A program made the position numbers and the translations under genes. From Oryza sativa Japonica Group (lineage: Eukaryota > Streptophyta > Magnoliopsida > Poales > Poaceae), in the NCBI RefSeq assembly GCF_034140825.1, contig NC_089045.1, positions 28,175,001 to 28,239,000 of the forward strand: DNA of 64,000 nt. The letters are read 5' to 3'. Positions 10,535-22,525 of the stretch are shown piece after piece (position 1 is the stretch's first letter; each line of letters begins with the position of its first letter). Under the pieces are notes generated by a model. That model saw only the letters and a program-made list of their open reading frames with translations. It had not been told where the DNA came from and ran no database searches.

Positions 10535-13500
10535 TGTCGCGACCGGGAAAATTGCCTTTTCCCGAACGCTAGTGTATTAATCCCCGTCCCAGGAAAAGCC
10601 GGGGTACACCACACAAACATGATATAAAAGACACATCTTTATTATATCGATAATATTTACATTATTACAAAGGCGCATCAGGCCTGACAATCAAAAATAA
10701 ACAGCAGCGGACTAGCGGACCTACGGCTCCATCTTCACAGGCGCTCAACTGGGGTATAAGCCAGGACTCCACCTAAGACATCTTCTCCAAAGCTTCTCTT
10801 ACTGAAGGGGGAAAAGATTGAGCAAGAATGAGTACGACCACAGTACTCAGCAAGCCACACCGGAGAATGCATGATTAATGCAAGGGAGTACAAGGAGATA
10901 ATAATATAGGGGTTCAGTTTTGCAGTAAACAGCATTTAAAAGTCACTTAGTTGCCCAAAGCTATTTTATAAAGACGATCCTAGAGCTACACAGTATTATT
11001 AAACAAGGCCGTGAACCCTCACGAACCTGCCTTAACCCAAGGCCTACGATGATTTGGACCGAACTGGCAACCCGACCTGGGTTCCAGCTCGTCCCAAGCC
11101 AACCCAGGCCAACCATTCCATATTTTAGTTGTTGAGCAAATTTTAAGAATTAAAACACTGACTTGGGTACATTGCTAGGCTTGCCCATATCCGAGGGCTC
11201 GGCTATTCGAATAGATTTACTCTGATCAGAGGTGTACATCTTTACCCACAAGACACATCTTTACTCCGCATTCCATGGCCTTGGAACCCGTCGTAAAGAT
11301 GTGACATAGTTTCCAACCCATCCTAGCCTTAGACAAGAGTACCGACCCAATCCTACCTACGGCCGGGATACCCGGGACAGGCAGGCAGAACTGAGCCCCT
11401 AGCATTGGGCACCAACCCTCCGCCGTATGACATCTCGACTACCGGGCCGCAGCTCGTGTAGCCTTCATTTGCCCTGGAGAATGTCCATCGACCCCCGACT
11501 TCATCCATCTCCAATCCGTGTACTTTTGTTTATGACTAGACTGAGCCACAAACTAAGCCTTACCCATTAGACATGTGGAAGTACGGTAGTGCTTTGCAAC
11601 AGAGGCCCGAGCTTTAGTCCTTATAGTGGCCGGGGTGCTACTTCCCACAACTGGCATGCACCCAAACCCCACCGAAAACAGGTTTTAGGGGTTTTGAAAG
11701 AGGAAGAGAGGTGTGTGTCCAATTCCACCATAATCCGACAATTCCATAGTGTCCAGATGATATGAGAATTCCCAAAGTCTAAAGTTATAAAACCACCTAA
11801 TGTTGTCCTATTTAATCAGCGAAGCATCTACCTAAATTCATACTAGTGGAACCATGAATAGAGCACCCACTAGTTGGGGTTTTTATTTTCCTAGGGTGAA
11901 CAAGGTAATAATAACAATAACAATAATAAGGTCATAACAAAGGTAATTAGGCATGGCTAGATAAAACAGTGATAACGCGGGAATTTAAATAAAGCGGTAA
12001 TGCAATAATTTAAATCAACATAATTTTACAAACTGGGATTCAATATGTTCAAGGATGATGTGACTTGCCTTGCTCAGAGAGAACGGACTTCCGAACCTTC
12101 GGCGACGACCACGAACCACGCTTCGGGAACTTCCGGGACGACAGAAGCTACGCGAAGCACACAAGCAAAGCTACAAGCCTATAAAGAAGCAATAACAATA
12201 CATAAAAAGAAAGCACAGGGTTCTTTAGGTTATAACAAACATTAAGAGACTTGAACGGGTCGATTCGAAGTTCGTATGACCAAGATATGATCATCCGAGG
12301 TTTAATGCTGTTATATGGAGATTTGCGGATTATTATAATTAAGCTTTGCAATTATAAAACATGTGTAAGCGCTAGCCTGGAAAAGACAGGAAGGCTGCGC
12401 CGTTGACATGCGGACCCCACATGTCAACAGAAGGGACCGCGGTAGACCGAGTACACAGAGACGGTCCACGGGTCGACGGAAGCGGACCCCGTGTGTCAAC
12501 CGAGGCGAGTGGCCGACAAACGGACTCCACTAGACACCACACGGGTTGCACACGTGGAAACCACGCGGCTACCGAGCGGGCACACTAACACGGACACTAC
12601 ACGGTCACCACCCGCACACGTGAACGACTACCGACACCGGTACACGGGTACCGGGGTCGACGATCGCACAACGGGTACGGGGCGACACCGAAAGGACGAG
12701 GGCGGGGAAGCGAGAAGACGGATCCTTACCACCACGCGACGAGGCGTGGGAACGACAACGACGAACGGGCGCGGCGGAGACAGACGGGCACAACGGAGAC
12801 GAACGGCGAGGGGACGGCTTCGGCGGCGATCCTTGGGCGAAGGCGAGACGCGGCCGGCACGAGGCTTGACGACGCGGAGCCGAGGACGAACACGAGGACG
12901 GGGCTGCAGCGACTCGCTTGACGAACGCGGACGACGGACGAGAACGGCTTGACGGAGGGACGAACGCCACAACGATCGGGAACGACGAGAGGACGGGGGC
13001 GACGACGACCGGGGCCGGCGAGGAGGCGACGAGGACAGCCGGCGGCGGCTGCACGGGGACGAGGACGACGAGGGACACGCCGCTACGATGACGATGACGG
13101 AGGCGGCGCCGCGAGACGACGAGCCGGGCGAGAGGGAACGGTGAAGACGACGACGGACACCGGCGGTGTTCGGTCGGAGGGGAGGCGAGGCCGAGGACGA
13201 CGTCGCGGCTGCGATGCCGAAGATGATGGGGGTGTGGCCGACCGGTGCACGGCGTGGAGGGACGGGCGGCCGAACAACTCCGGCGAGGCGGATGGAGGGG
13301 CTCGCGGCGATGGCGTTCCGGCGAAACCGAGGAGTGGACGAGGTGGAGGGCTACGCCACCACGCAAGGGAGAGATGGCAGCGCCGGCTGATGCACGGGCG
13401 CGGCGGAAGGGGGCTGCCGGAGGAGATGTCGACGAGGAGGAAGGTGAGACCGGCGCGGGCAACGGCGTTCCGGCGATATTCGGGCGACGCCGTGGCTTGG

Positions 13501-14727
13501 CCGGGAAAGAGGACGGCACTCCGGTGCCGGGAGAGGTGATGGCGACGTCGGCCGGCGCTCCGGGGACGCGGCAGAGGCGGCCGGAGGCGAAATCGTGGCG
13601 GCAACACCACGGTTGCCGGCGGGGAGGCACTCCCGGAGGTCACCTCGCGAAACGGAGGGCAAGCCGGGGTGGAGGAGGTGGCGGCGACGCTGGAGGAGGC
13701 GACGGCGCGGCCGGCCGGCGCACGGTCGAGGCGGCACCGGCGGCTGGAGACGGCCGGCGGCAAGGGAGAGAGAGGAGGACGGCGGGGAGAGGTGCTGCGG
13801 CCGTGGGGGAGCTCGGGAAGGGGCTAAAACGAGAGAACGCACGGAGGGGGTTGCATTTTATAGGATGGGGGAGGGAGCCGGGCACGGGAGAGGGCGGAAC
13901 GGCGACGGGAATGGCGGCCGGCGGCAATGGAGGGCGGCCGAGGAAGACGCGGGCGTTCCCGGCGATTGGGGGCACCATTCAAGGGGGAAATTAGGGGGAA
14001 TTGAAGAGGAGTCAATGGGGATTAAAACCCCCCAATTAATTTCGGAATCCATGGTTTGATTTGCGCGGATTTGGAGGAGGAACGGAGTAGGGTTCGCACG
14101 GGAGGGAGAGAAGGCCGTGCGGGAGGAGGAAGAAGGCGACGGCGCCCTGGCGCGTGGGCCCCACCGGTCAGGCGGCGGCGTCAGCGCGCGCACGCGCGCG
14201 GCACGTGCGGGAGGGGAGCGGCTCGGGGGCTGGGGCGGCTTGGGCCGAGCGGCCGGCCCAAGAGGAGAGGAGGGGAGGCGGCATGGGCCGAGCAGGCCGG
14301 GAGGGAAGAGGGGGGGGGGGAAAAAGGCAGCCCGAGAGAGAGAGGGAGGAGGGAGTGGGCCGAGAGGGGGAGAGGCCCAAGAGGAGGAGGGAGAGAAGGA
14401 GAGGGAGAGAAAGAGAGGGAGGACTTTGGGCCAAATTTGGCCCAAAAGAAAGAAGAGGATTATTTTTAGATTTTTTTCTTTTTAATAAACTTTGTCAATT
14501 GTTGTTGTTGTTTAATAATTATTTCCGGTGCTCTGAAAATTCAAGTAAAATTTGAGGGCTCCTTTTAGACCAAGGAGAATTTAACAAAAATTCTCCGGGC
14601 CACATTTGAATTTTTTTCTTGTACGTATTTTAATGTTTGCCAATTTCTTTTCGAATTTTTAATTAATTCTATTATTCCTTTTAGCGAATGAATTTTAATT
14701 TTGGGATGAATTTATCAGGACGTGACA
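10535..14727 (-). repeat. 3' LTR of the gag-only element
   Basis: It is 4193 bp and practically identical to 17566-21756. The region at 12.4-14.4 kb is extremely GC-rich, which generates many overlapping spurious open frames on both strands. Confidence 0.95.
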
Positions 14728-15669
14728 AATCCACCCCCCTTACAAGAATCTCGTCCCCGAGATTCGAGGAGGCTAGCAAGAAGTTAGGTTGGGCGGTCTT
14801 CTCTTCTTGTCTGACTTCTTCCGCTCCGTCTTCTATAACAAACTTGCCTAACAAAACTTCTTCACTCTGGACTGCTTGGCTCGATCTCCTGTTGCAGATG
14901 GAATCTTCTCTTCACCTGACTTGTCCCTGGTTGAACCTTTAGCTGACTTCGACTGGGTTGCGGCACTTGAAGATAGGGCTTCAGTTCCAGAACTTTGCAT
15001 AGTTCATATCTTTGGAGTCAACCTCATACAAGTTACCCACTTCATGTCATGCGTCGAGATCAGCTCGTCATTACTAAGATACCATGCTTGTCATCATTTA
15101 GCATTCAAAGTATTCCCTTACACATTCAGCCCTGACGTATTCTTTTTAGATTTCTCTTATCAATCACCTTTCGACCTACTTCTTGGTTCGATAATAAACA
15201 CCTTTGCTGGTATCTTCTATCAATCACCTCGTAAACTTTGTCAACCAAGTACTCTTCACTCCGAGAGTTGTGGATGCTTCTGGTGACGATGAGGTCCTTT
15301 GGCTTGCTGCCTTTCAGTGAAACCTTGAAGTGTTTCGCCAAAAGCTATACTAACTGTCGTTGCCTTTGATCCGAAAAGGACTCATCTGTAACTCTTAGTC
15401 CAAACAAATGTCTCTTTGGTTAATCACTTGATTTTTCTTTTCCATCCTCAGGTTGGTTATTAGCTCGAGGTTAGAATATAGTTCCTCTGGCACGAGACCC
15501 TAGGTCTCCTTTGTCAGTAAACAATTATACACATGATCACATATCAGCATCTTCCAAAATAATCCTCTTTAGAACTTGTTTTTATCACACATGTCTCCCT
15601 TATTACACGAATACACGGCACTACCTTAAACAAAAAGGGAAGATGCTTAACATCGGTACATTGTTTATA

Positions 15670-17019
15670 CTATGGGTTAGAATTAACATGAGGCCTCACA
15701 GGTACGGCGTTTGCTCCAGTGACCACAAGGCGAGTGACTCGTCTTCTTCTTGCATAATGGCCGGAGTGATGGCGCAGGTTACGCTTCGGCTGTGGACAAT
15801 CTCTAGAGAAATGACCTGGTTCTTTGCAGTTGTAACAAATCAACGTCTTCTTTACTGAGCTGTCCATCTGGGGACGATCATTGTGACTTGGAGTTGGAAT
15901 TGGTGGTTGGAAATCCTTGCTAACATTGGCATCAGTGGTACCATAGTTGCTATCACCATTGGAGTCTTTCTCAGAGTCAAAATTGCTAAGGTTGTCATTC
16001 TGGTTTCCAACATTGATACTATCGTTGACATCTTGGTGAATGCTACTGACATTGCACGCTTTATTCGAGTGGTCACTAATGGGGCAAGAACCATGGTTGT
16101 TGGTGGTATCATCATCATTAGTATTGCTAGTGTTGTTGTCTGCATTGCGTCCATCTTCTTGGGGCGGAAACTCTTGATGCGCAACAGAAGATCCGGTGAT
16201 CTGAAGTGGCTCAGTGCGCTGTCTTTGGTTACCACCTGGAAATACTGGGATGTTGACAATCCTTCTCTTGCAGTTCGTCCTCCGATTATGCTCACTTTCG
16301 AGTTTCATGGTTTTGTCCACAAGTTTCTCAAAATCTTCATAATCCTCTAGAAGTAGTTGCACTGCAAGCTCATCTTTTAACCCCTGGAGAAACTTCTCTT
16401 GTTTGTCTTCATCCGTTTCCACATCTTCTGGTGCATAGTGAGCCAAACGATAGAATTCATGCAGGTACTCTGTGACGGTCAAATCTCCTTGCTTCAGGTA
16501 GCGAAACTCTTGTTTTCTTAGTGTGACCATTCCTGCGGGAACATGTGATCTCTTGAATACAGATGAAAACTCGTTCCAGGTGATGGTATGTCCTTCTGGC
16601 CGTGATGCTTCGTAGCTATACCACCACTCTGAAGCCGGTCCAACCAACTGATGAGCTGCGAAGCCAACCCGCTCCTGGTCGGTGCACTGAATCAACCCTA
16701 GCTTCTTCTCGATTGTGCGCAACCAATCACTGGCTTCCATAGGATCGACGGCAATGGCAAAGGTTGGAGGCCCCGTTTTGAGAAATTCGGATAACTTGCA
16801 CTGTTGCTGGACTGTAGGTACTTGAACGTTGGTTGCCCCTGCTGGGTTGTTCCGATTCTGTAATAGTTGAAAGGCTGTTGCCAACATGTTGGTTTGGTTA
16901 ACCACAATTTGGATTAGCTCTGGTGAGGTTTCGTTGATGCTTTTCTCATTCCCATTGGCTTGGGTTCTTGAGTCATCGGATCCATCATTCCCATAGCCTT
17001 TGTTACCAGTATTATCCAT
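15670..17019 (-). CDS. Gag polyprotein of the non-autonomous LTR element
   Basis: A 449-residue open frame starts from an ATG close to the primer binding site. It has a Retrotrans_gag-type core (DWLRTIEKKLGLIQC, GPASEWWYSYE, REQ-like EFRYLKQGDLTVTEYLHEF) at about residues 95-230, a long Asn/Asp/Ser-rich linker, and one CCHC zinc knuckle (CYNCKEPGHFSRDC) near residue 400. Gag forms the virus-like particle and packages the element RNA. The same core motifs occur in the Gag of the complete element at 24.8-36.3 kb, so the two belong to related lineages. The frame is open throughout, but no Pol follows, so reverse transcription must rely on proteins from another element. Confidence 0.85.
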   Translation of the reverse strand: MDNTGNKGYGNDGSDDSRTQANGNEKSINETSPELIQIVVNQTNMLATAFQLLQNRNNPAGATNVQVPTVQQQCKLSEFLKTGPPTFAIAVDPMEASDWLRTIEKKLGLIQCTDQERVGFAAHQLVGPASEWWYSYEASRPEGHTITWNEFSSVFKRSHVPAGMVTLRKQEFRYLKQGDLTVTEYLHEFYRLAHYAPEDVETDEDKQEKFLQGLKDELAVQLLLEDYEDFEKLVDKTMKLESEHNRRTNCKRRIVNIPVFPGGNQRQRTEPLQITGSSVAHQEFPPQEDGRNADNNTSNTNDDDTTNNHGSCPISDHSNKACNVSSIHQDVNDSINVGNQNDNLSNFDSEKDSNGDSNYGTTDANVSKDFQPPIPTPSHNDRPQMDSSVKKTLICYNCKEPGHFSRDCPQPKRNLRHHSGHYARRRRVTRLVVTGANAVPVRPHVNSNP

Positions 17020-17565
17020 CTGTCACAAGGTAGAGGTTGAGAGGGAAAGCATACAAGGAAAGAATAGACCAGAGCTAGGGACAGGACCTTAAAGGAACTA
17101 ACTCTTTTTGTTGATGTGTTGTTTGTTTTGCTTATTCTGCAAGTTGATTAAGCAAACAACCTAGCATGGTTACATCACCACCCACCGATGCAAACCACGC
17201 GCTACACACACAAGCAAGGAAACACACGACAAACGAAACACTAGAGGGTGGCTTAGGTTCTGCGACGGGTTCTCCAAGATCTTCACTCCTGCTTCACAGC
17301 TGGCTTCACTGCTTCCTTCGCTTCGCTAGCGGATCCTGCAGTCTTCCGGAGCTTCGGCAAACAACTGACGACATCTTCTTCTTCGCAAAGCTGACCATCT
17401 AGTACTTAGTTGAAATCCGAAGAAAGAAAAGAGTAAACCTTTTGCAAATAGCATTAGGGGAAGGAGAAAAAGAGGAACTTTCGCAAATAATTTTATTTAT
17501 AAAATATGTCCTTAGGTTTTATCTATTTGGCTTATCCTACAGTCGAGATGGCTCTGATACCAGCT

Positions 17566-20500
17566 TGTCGCGACCGGGAAAATTGCCTTTTCCCGAACGC
17601 TAGTGTATTAATCCCCGTCCCAGGAAAAGCCGGGGTACACCACACAAACATGATATAAAAGACACATCTTTATTATATCGATAATATTTACATTATTACA
17701 AAGGCGCATCAGGCCTGACAATCAAAAATAAACAGCAGCGGACTAGCGGACCTACGGCTCCATCTTCACAGGCGCTCAACTGGGGTATAAGCCAGGACTC
17801 CACCTAAGACATCTTCTCCAAAGCTTCTCTTACTGAAGAGGGAAAAGATTGAGCAAGAATGAGTACGACCACAGTACTCAGCAAGCCACACCGGAGAATG
17901 CATGATTAATGCAAGGGAGTACAAGGAGATAATAATATAGGGGTTCAGTTTTGCAGTAAACAGCATTTAAAAGTCACTTAGTTGCCCAAAGCTATTTTAT
18001 AAAGACGATCCTAGAGCTACACAGTATTATTAAACAAGGCCGTGAACCCTCACGAACCTGCCTTAACCCAAGGCCTACGATGATTTGGACCGAACTGGCA
18101 ACCCGACCTGGGTTCCAGCTCGTCCCAAGCCAACCCAGGCCAACCATTCCATATTTTAGTTGTTGAGCAAATTTTAAGAATTAAAACACTGACTTGGGTA
18201 CATTGCTAGGCTTGCCCATATCCGAGGGCTCGGCTATTCGAATAGATTTACTCTGATCAGAGGTGTACATCTTTACCCACAAGACACATCTTTACTCCGC
18301 ATTCCATGGCCTTGGAACCCGTCGTAAAGATGTGACATAGTTTCCAACCCATCCTAGCCTTAGACAAGAGTACCGACCCAATCCTACCTACGGCCGGGAT
18401 ACCCGGGACAGGCAGGCAGAACTGAGCCCCTAGCATTGGGCACCAACCCTCCGCCGTATGACATCTCGACTACCGGGCCGCAGCTCGTGTAGCCTTCATT
18501 TGCCCTGGAGAATGTCCATCGACCCCCGACTTCATCCATCTCCAATCCGTGTACTTTTGTTTATGACTAGACTGAGCCACAAACTAAGCCTTACCCATTA
18601 GACATGTGGAAGTACGGTAGTGCTTTGCAACAGAGGCCCGAGCTTTAGTCCTTATAGTGGCCGGGGTGCTACTTCCCACAACTGGCATGCACCCAAACCC
18701 CACCGAAAACAGGTTTTAGGGGTTTTGAAAGAGGAAGAGAGGTGTGTGTCCAATTCCACCATAATCCGACAATTCCATAGTGTCCAGATGATATGAGAAT
18801 TCCCAAAGTCTAAAGTTATAAAACCACCTAATGTTGTCCTATTTAATCAGCGAAGCATCTACCTAAATTCATACTAGTGGAACCATGAATAGAGCACCCA
18901 CTAGTTGGGGTTTTTATTTTCCTAGGGTGAACAAGGTAATAATAACAATAACAATAATAAGGTCATAACAAAGGTAATTAGGCATGGCTAGATAAAACAG
19001 TGATAACGCGGGAATTTAAATAAAGCGGTAATGCAATAATTTAAATCAACATAATTTTACAAACTGGGATTCAATATGTTCAAGGATGATGTGACTTGCC
19101 TTGCTCAGAGAGAACGGACTTCCGAACCTTCGGCGACGACCACGAACCACGCTTCGGGAACTTCCGGGACGACAGAAGCTACGCGAAGCACACAAGCAAA
19201 GCTACAAGCCTATAAAGAAGCAATAACAATACATAAAAAGAAAGCACAGGGTTCTTTAGGTTATAACAAACATTAAGAGACTTGAACGGGTCGATTCGGA
19301 GTTCGTATGACCAAGATATGATCATCCGAGGTTTAATGCTGTTATATGGAGATTTGCGGATTATTATAATTAAGCTTTGCAATTATAAAACATGTGTAAG
19401 CGCTAGCCTGGAAAAGACAGGAAGGCTGCGCCGTTGACATGCGGACCCCACATGTCAACAGAAGGGACCGCGGTAGACCGAGTACACAGAGACGGTCCAC
19501 GGGTCGACGGAAGCGGACCCCGTGTGTCAACCGAGGCGAGTGGCCGACAAACGGACTCCACTAGACACCACACGGGTTGCACACGTGGAAACCACGCGGC
19601 TACCGAGCGGGCACACTAACACGGACACTACACGGTCACCACCCGCACACGTGAACGACTACCGACACCGGTACACGGGTACCGGGGTCGACGATCGCAC
19701 AACGGGTACGGGGCGACACCGAAAGGACGAGGGCGGGGAAGCGAGAAGACGGATCCTTACCACCACGCGACGAGGCGTGGGAACGACAACGACGAACGGG
19801 CGCGGCGGAGACAGACGGGCACAACGGAGACGAACGGCGAGGGGACGGCTTCGGCGGCGATCCTTGGGCGAAGGCGAGACGCGGCCGGCACGAGGCTTGA
19901 CGACGCGGAGCCGAGGACGAACACGAGGACGGGGCTGTAGCGACTCGCTTGACGAACGCGGACGACGGACGAGAACGGCTTGACGGAGGGACGAACGCCA
20001 CAACGATCGGGAACGACGAGAGGACGGGGGCGACGACGACCGGGGCCGGCGAGGAGGCGACGAGGACAGCCGGCGGCGGCTGCACGGGGACGAGGACGAC
20101 GAGGGACACGCCGCTACGATGACGATGACGGAGGCGGCGCCGCGAGACGACGAGCCGGGCGAGAGGGAACGGTGAAGACGACGACGGACACCGGCGGTGT
20201 TCGGTCGGAGGGGAGGCGAGGCCGAGGACGACGTCGCGGCTGCGATGCCGAAGATGATGGGGGTGTGGCCGACCGGTGCACGGCGTGGAGGGACGGGCGG
20301 CCGAACAACTCCGGCGAGGCGGATGGAGGGGCTCGCGGCGATGGCGTTCCGGCGAAACCGAGGAGTGGACGAGGTGGAGGGCTACGCCACCACGCAAGGG
20401 AGAGATGGCAGCGCCGGCTGATGCACGGGCGCGGCGGAAGGGGGCTGCCGGAGGAGATGTCGACGAGGAGGAAGGTGAGACCGGCGCGGGCAACGGCGTT

Positions 20501-21756
20501 CCGGCGATATTCGGGCGACGCCGTGGCTTGGCCGGGAAAGAGGACGGCACTCCGGTGCCGGGAGAGGTGATGGCGACGTCGGCCGGCGCTCCGGGGACGC
20601 GGCAGAGGCGGCCGGAGGCGAAATCGTGGCGGCAACACCACGGTTGCCGGCGGGGAGGCACTCCCGGAGGTCACCTCGCGAAACGGAGGGCAAGCCGGGG
20701 TGGAGGAGGTGGCGGCGACGCTGGAGGAGGCGACGGCGCGGCCGGCCGGCGCACGGTCGAGGCGGCACCGGCGGCTGGAGACGGCCGGCGGCAAGGGAGA
20801 GAGAGGAGGACGGCGGGGAGAGGTGCTGCGGCCGTGGGGGAGCTCGGGAAGGGGCTAAAACGAGAGAACGCACGGAGGGGGTTGCATTTTATAGGATGGG
20901 GGAGGGAGCCGGGCACGGGAGAGGGCGGAACGGCGACGGGAATGGCGGCCGGCGGCAATGGAGGGCGGCCGAGGAAGACGCGGGCGTTCCCGGCGATTGG
21001 GGGCGCCATTCAAGGGGGAAATTAGGGGGAATTGAAGAGGAGTCAATGGGGATTAAAACCCCCCAATTAATTTCGGAATCCATGGTTTGATTTGCGCGGA
21101 TTTGGAGGAGGAACGGAGTAGGGTTCGCACGGGAGGGAGAGAAGGCCGTGCGGGAGGAGGAAGAAGGCGACGGCGCCCTGGCGCGTGGGCCCCACCGGTC
21201 AGGCGGCGGCGTCAGCGCGCGCACGCGCGCGGCACGTGCGGGAGGGGAGCGGCTCGGGGGCTGGGGCGGCTTGGGCCGAGCGGCCGGCCCAAGAGGAGAG
21301 GAGGGGAGGCGGCATGGGCCGAGCAGGCCGGGAGGGAAGAGGGGGGGGGAAAAAGGCAGCCCGAGAGAGAGAGGGAGGAGGGAGTGGGCCGAGAGGGGGA
21401 GAGGCCCAAGAGGAGGAGGGAGAGAAGGAGAGGGAGAGAAAGAGAGGGAGGACTTTGGGCCAAATTTGGCCCAAAAGAAAGAAGAGGATTATTTTTAGAT
21501 TTTTTTCTTTTTAATAAACTTTGTCAATTGTTGTTGTTGTTTAATAATTATTTCCGGTGCTCTGAAAATTCAAGTAAAATTTGAGGGCTCCTTTTAGACC
21601 AAGGAGAATTTAACAAAAATTCTCCGGGCCACATTTGAATTTTTTTCTTGTACGTATTTTAATGTTTGCCAATTTCTTTTCGAATTTTTAATTAATTCTA
21701 TTATTCCTTTTAGCGAATGAATTTTAATTTTGGGATGAATTTATCAGGACGTGACA
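17566..21756 (-). repeat. 5' LTR of the gag-only element
   Basis: It is 4191 bp. In element orientation it starts TGTCACGTCC and ends GGTCGCGACA, followed after three bases by the tRNA-Met primer site. It carries the promoter-region motif CTCTGATCAGAGTAAA that is also present in the LTR of the 24.8-36.3 kb element. Confidence 0.95.
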
Positions 21757-21769
21757 TAAATTAAGTGGA

Positions 21770-22420
21770 TAAATCGTAATAAGCAAATATATGACTTATA
21801 ATTAATAAAAATTCCAATAATCATATATACTTAGCATATATATGAATGATATTATTATATTGGTAAAAACTCTAATTAAGATATGTATGTACATACTGCA
21901 TGATTTAAAATTAATAAAAATTGTAATCATCATATATACTTAGCGTAGGAATTATATTAAATTAAATGCTAAAAACTCTAATTAACATATGTAAATGCCA
22001 CATGCATGATTTAAACCTTTTAAAAATTCGAATAGTCATATATAAGTAGCATATGAAAGATAGTAAATTAAATTGTGAAAAACTCTAATATATGAATGAT
22101 AGTTTTAAAAATATATTAAATTTAATACTTTTAAAAATTCTCTAGTCAATTATAATTAGCATATGAATGATAGTAAATTAAATGTTAAAAACTCTAACTA
22201 ACATATGAAATTGCCACTTGCGTGATTTAAAACTTTTAAAAATCCTCTAGTCAATTATAATTAGCATATGAATGCTAGTAAATTAAATGTTAAAAACTCT
22301 AATTAACATACATATGAAATTGCCACCTATGTGATTTAAAACTTTTAAAAATGGTAAGTATCACATATAACTAGCATATACATGATTTAAACTTGTTGAA
22401 ACCTCTAATAATCGTGCATA
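21770..22420. repeat. Imperfect AT-rich tandem repeats, about 105-bp period
   Basis: Units containing CATATGAATGATAGTAAATT and GTTAAAAACTCTAA start near 22160 and 22265, with more degenerate copies to the left. They lie in CACTA DNA just downstream of the TNP2 stop codon. Confidence 0.7.
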
Positions 22421-22525
22421 ATTAACATATGCCATACATCAATTGATTTATATGGATAATCAATACATCCAAAATAGTTTACATCGTGTACACAATAATT
22501 ACGGCATTACATCGGCGGTGACGGT

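Larger units (their letters stand above)
10535..21756 (-). mobile_element. Non-autonomous Ty3/gypsy LTR retrotransposon, gag only
   Basis: Two LTRs of 4.19 kb begin TGTC and end GACA on the plus strand and are flanked by the 5-bp target duplication TAAAT on both sides. The element reads on the minus strand. The primer binding site TGGTATCAGAGCC (complement of 17550-17562, initiator tRNA-Met) sits by the right LTR, and a GGGGGGTGG polypurine tract sits by the left LTR near 14730-14742. The internal part is only 2.84 kb and encodes Gag but no protease, reverse transcriptase or integrase. By eye the LTRs differ at only about four positions plus a tiny length change, which at 1.3e-8 changes per site per year suggests roughly 40,000 years. 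It looks whole as a non-autonomous element and is inserted in the CACTA transposon. Confidence 0.95.

Noticed and set aside
12400-14470. Many long open frames on both strands (up to 341 codons), repeated at 19.4-21.5 kb
   Set aside because: They lie in the GC-rich part of the two LTR copies, overlap in several frames, consist of Arg/Ala/Pro/Gly runs, and show no domain. Stop codons are simply rare in this composition.
15883-16350. 155-codon plus-strand frame with hydrophobic stretches
   Set aside because: Antisense shadow of the Gag Asn/Asp-rich linker; no independent signals.
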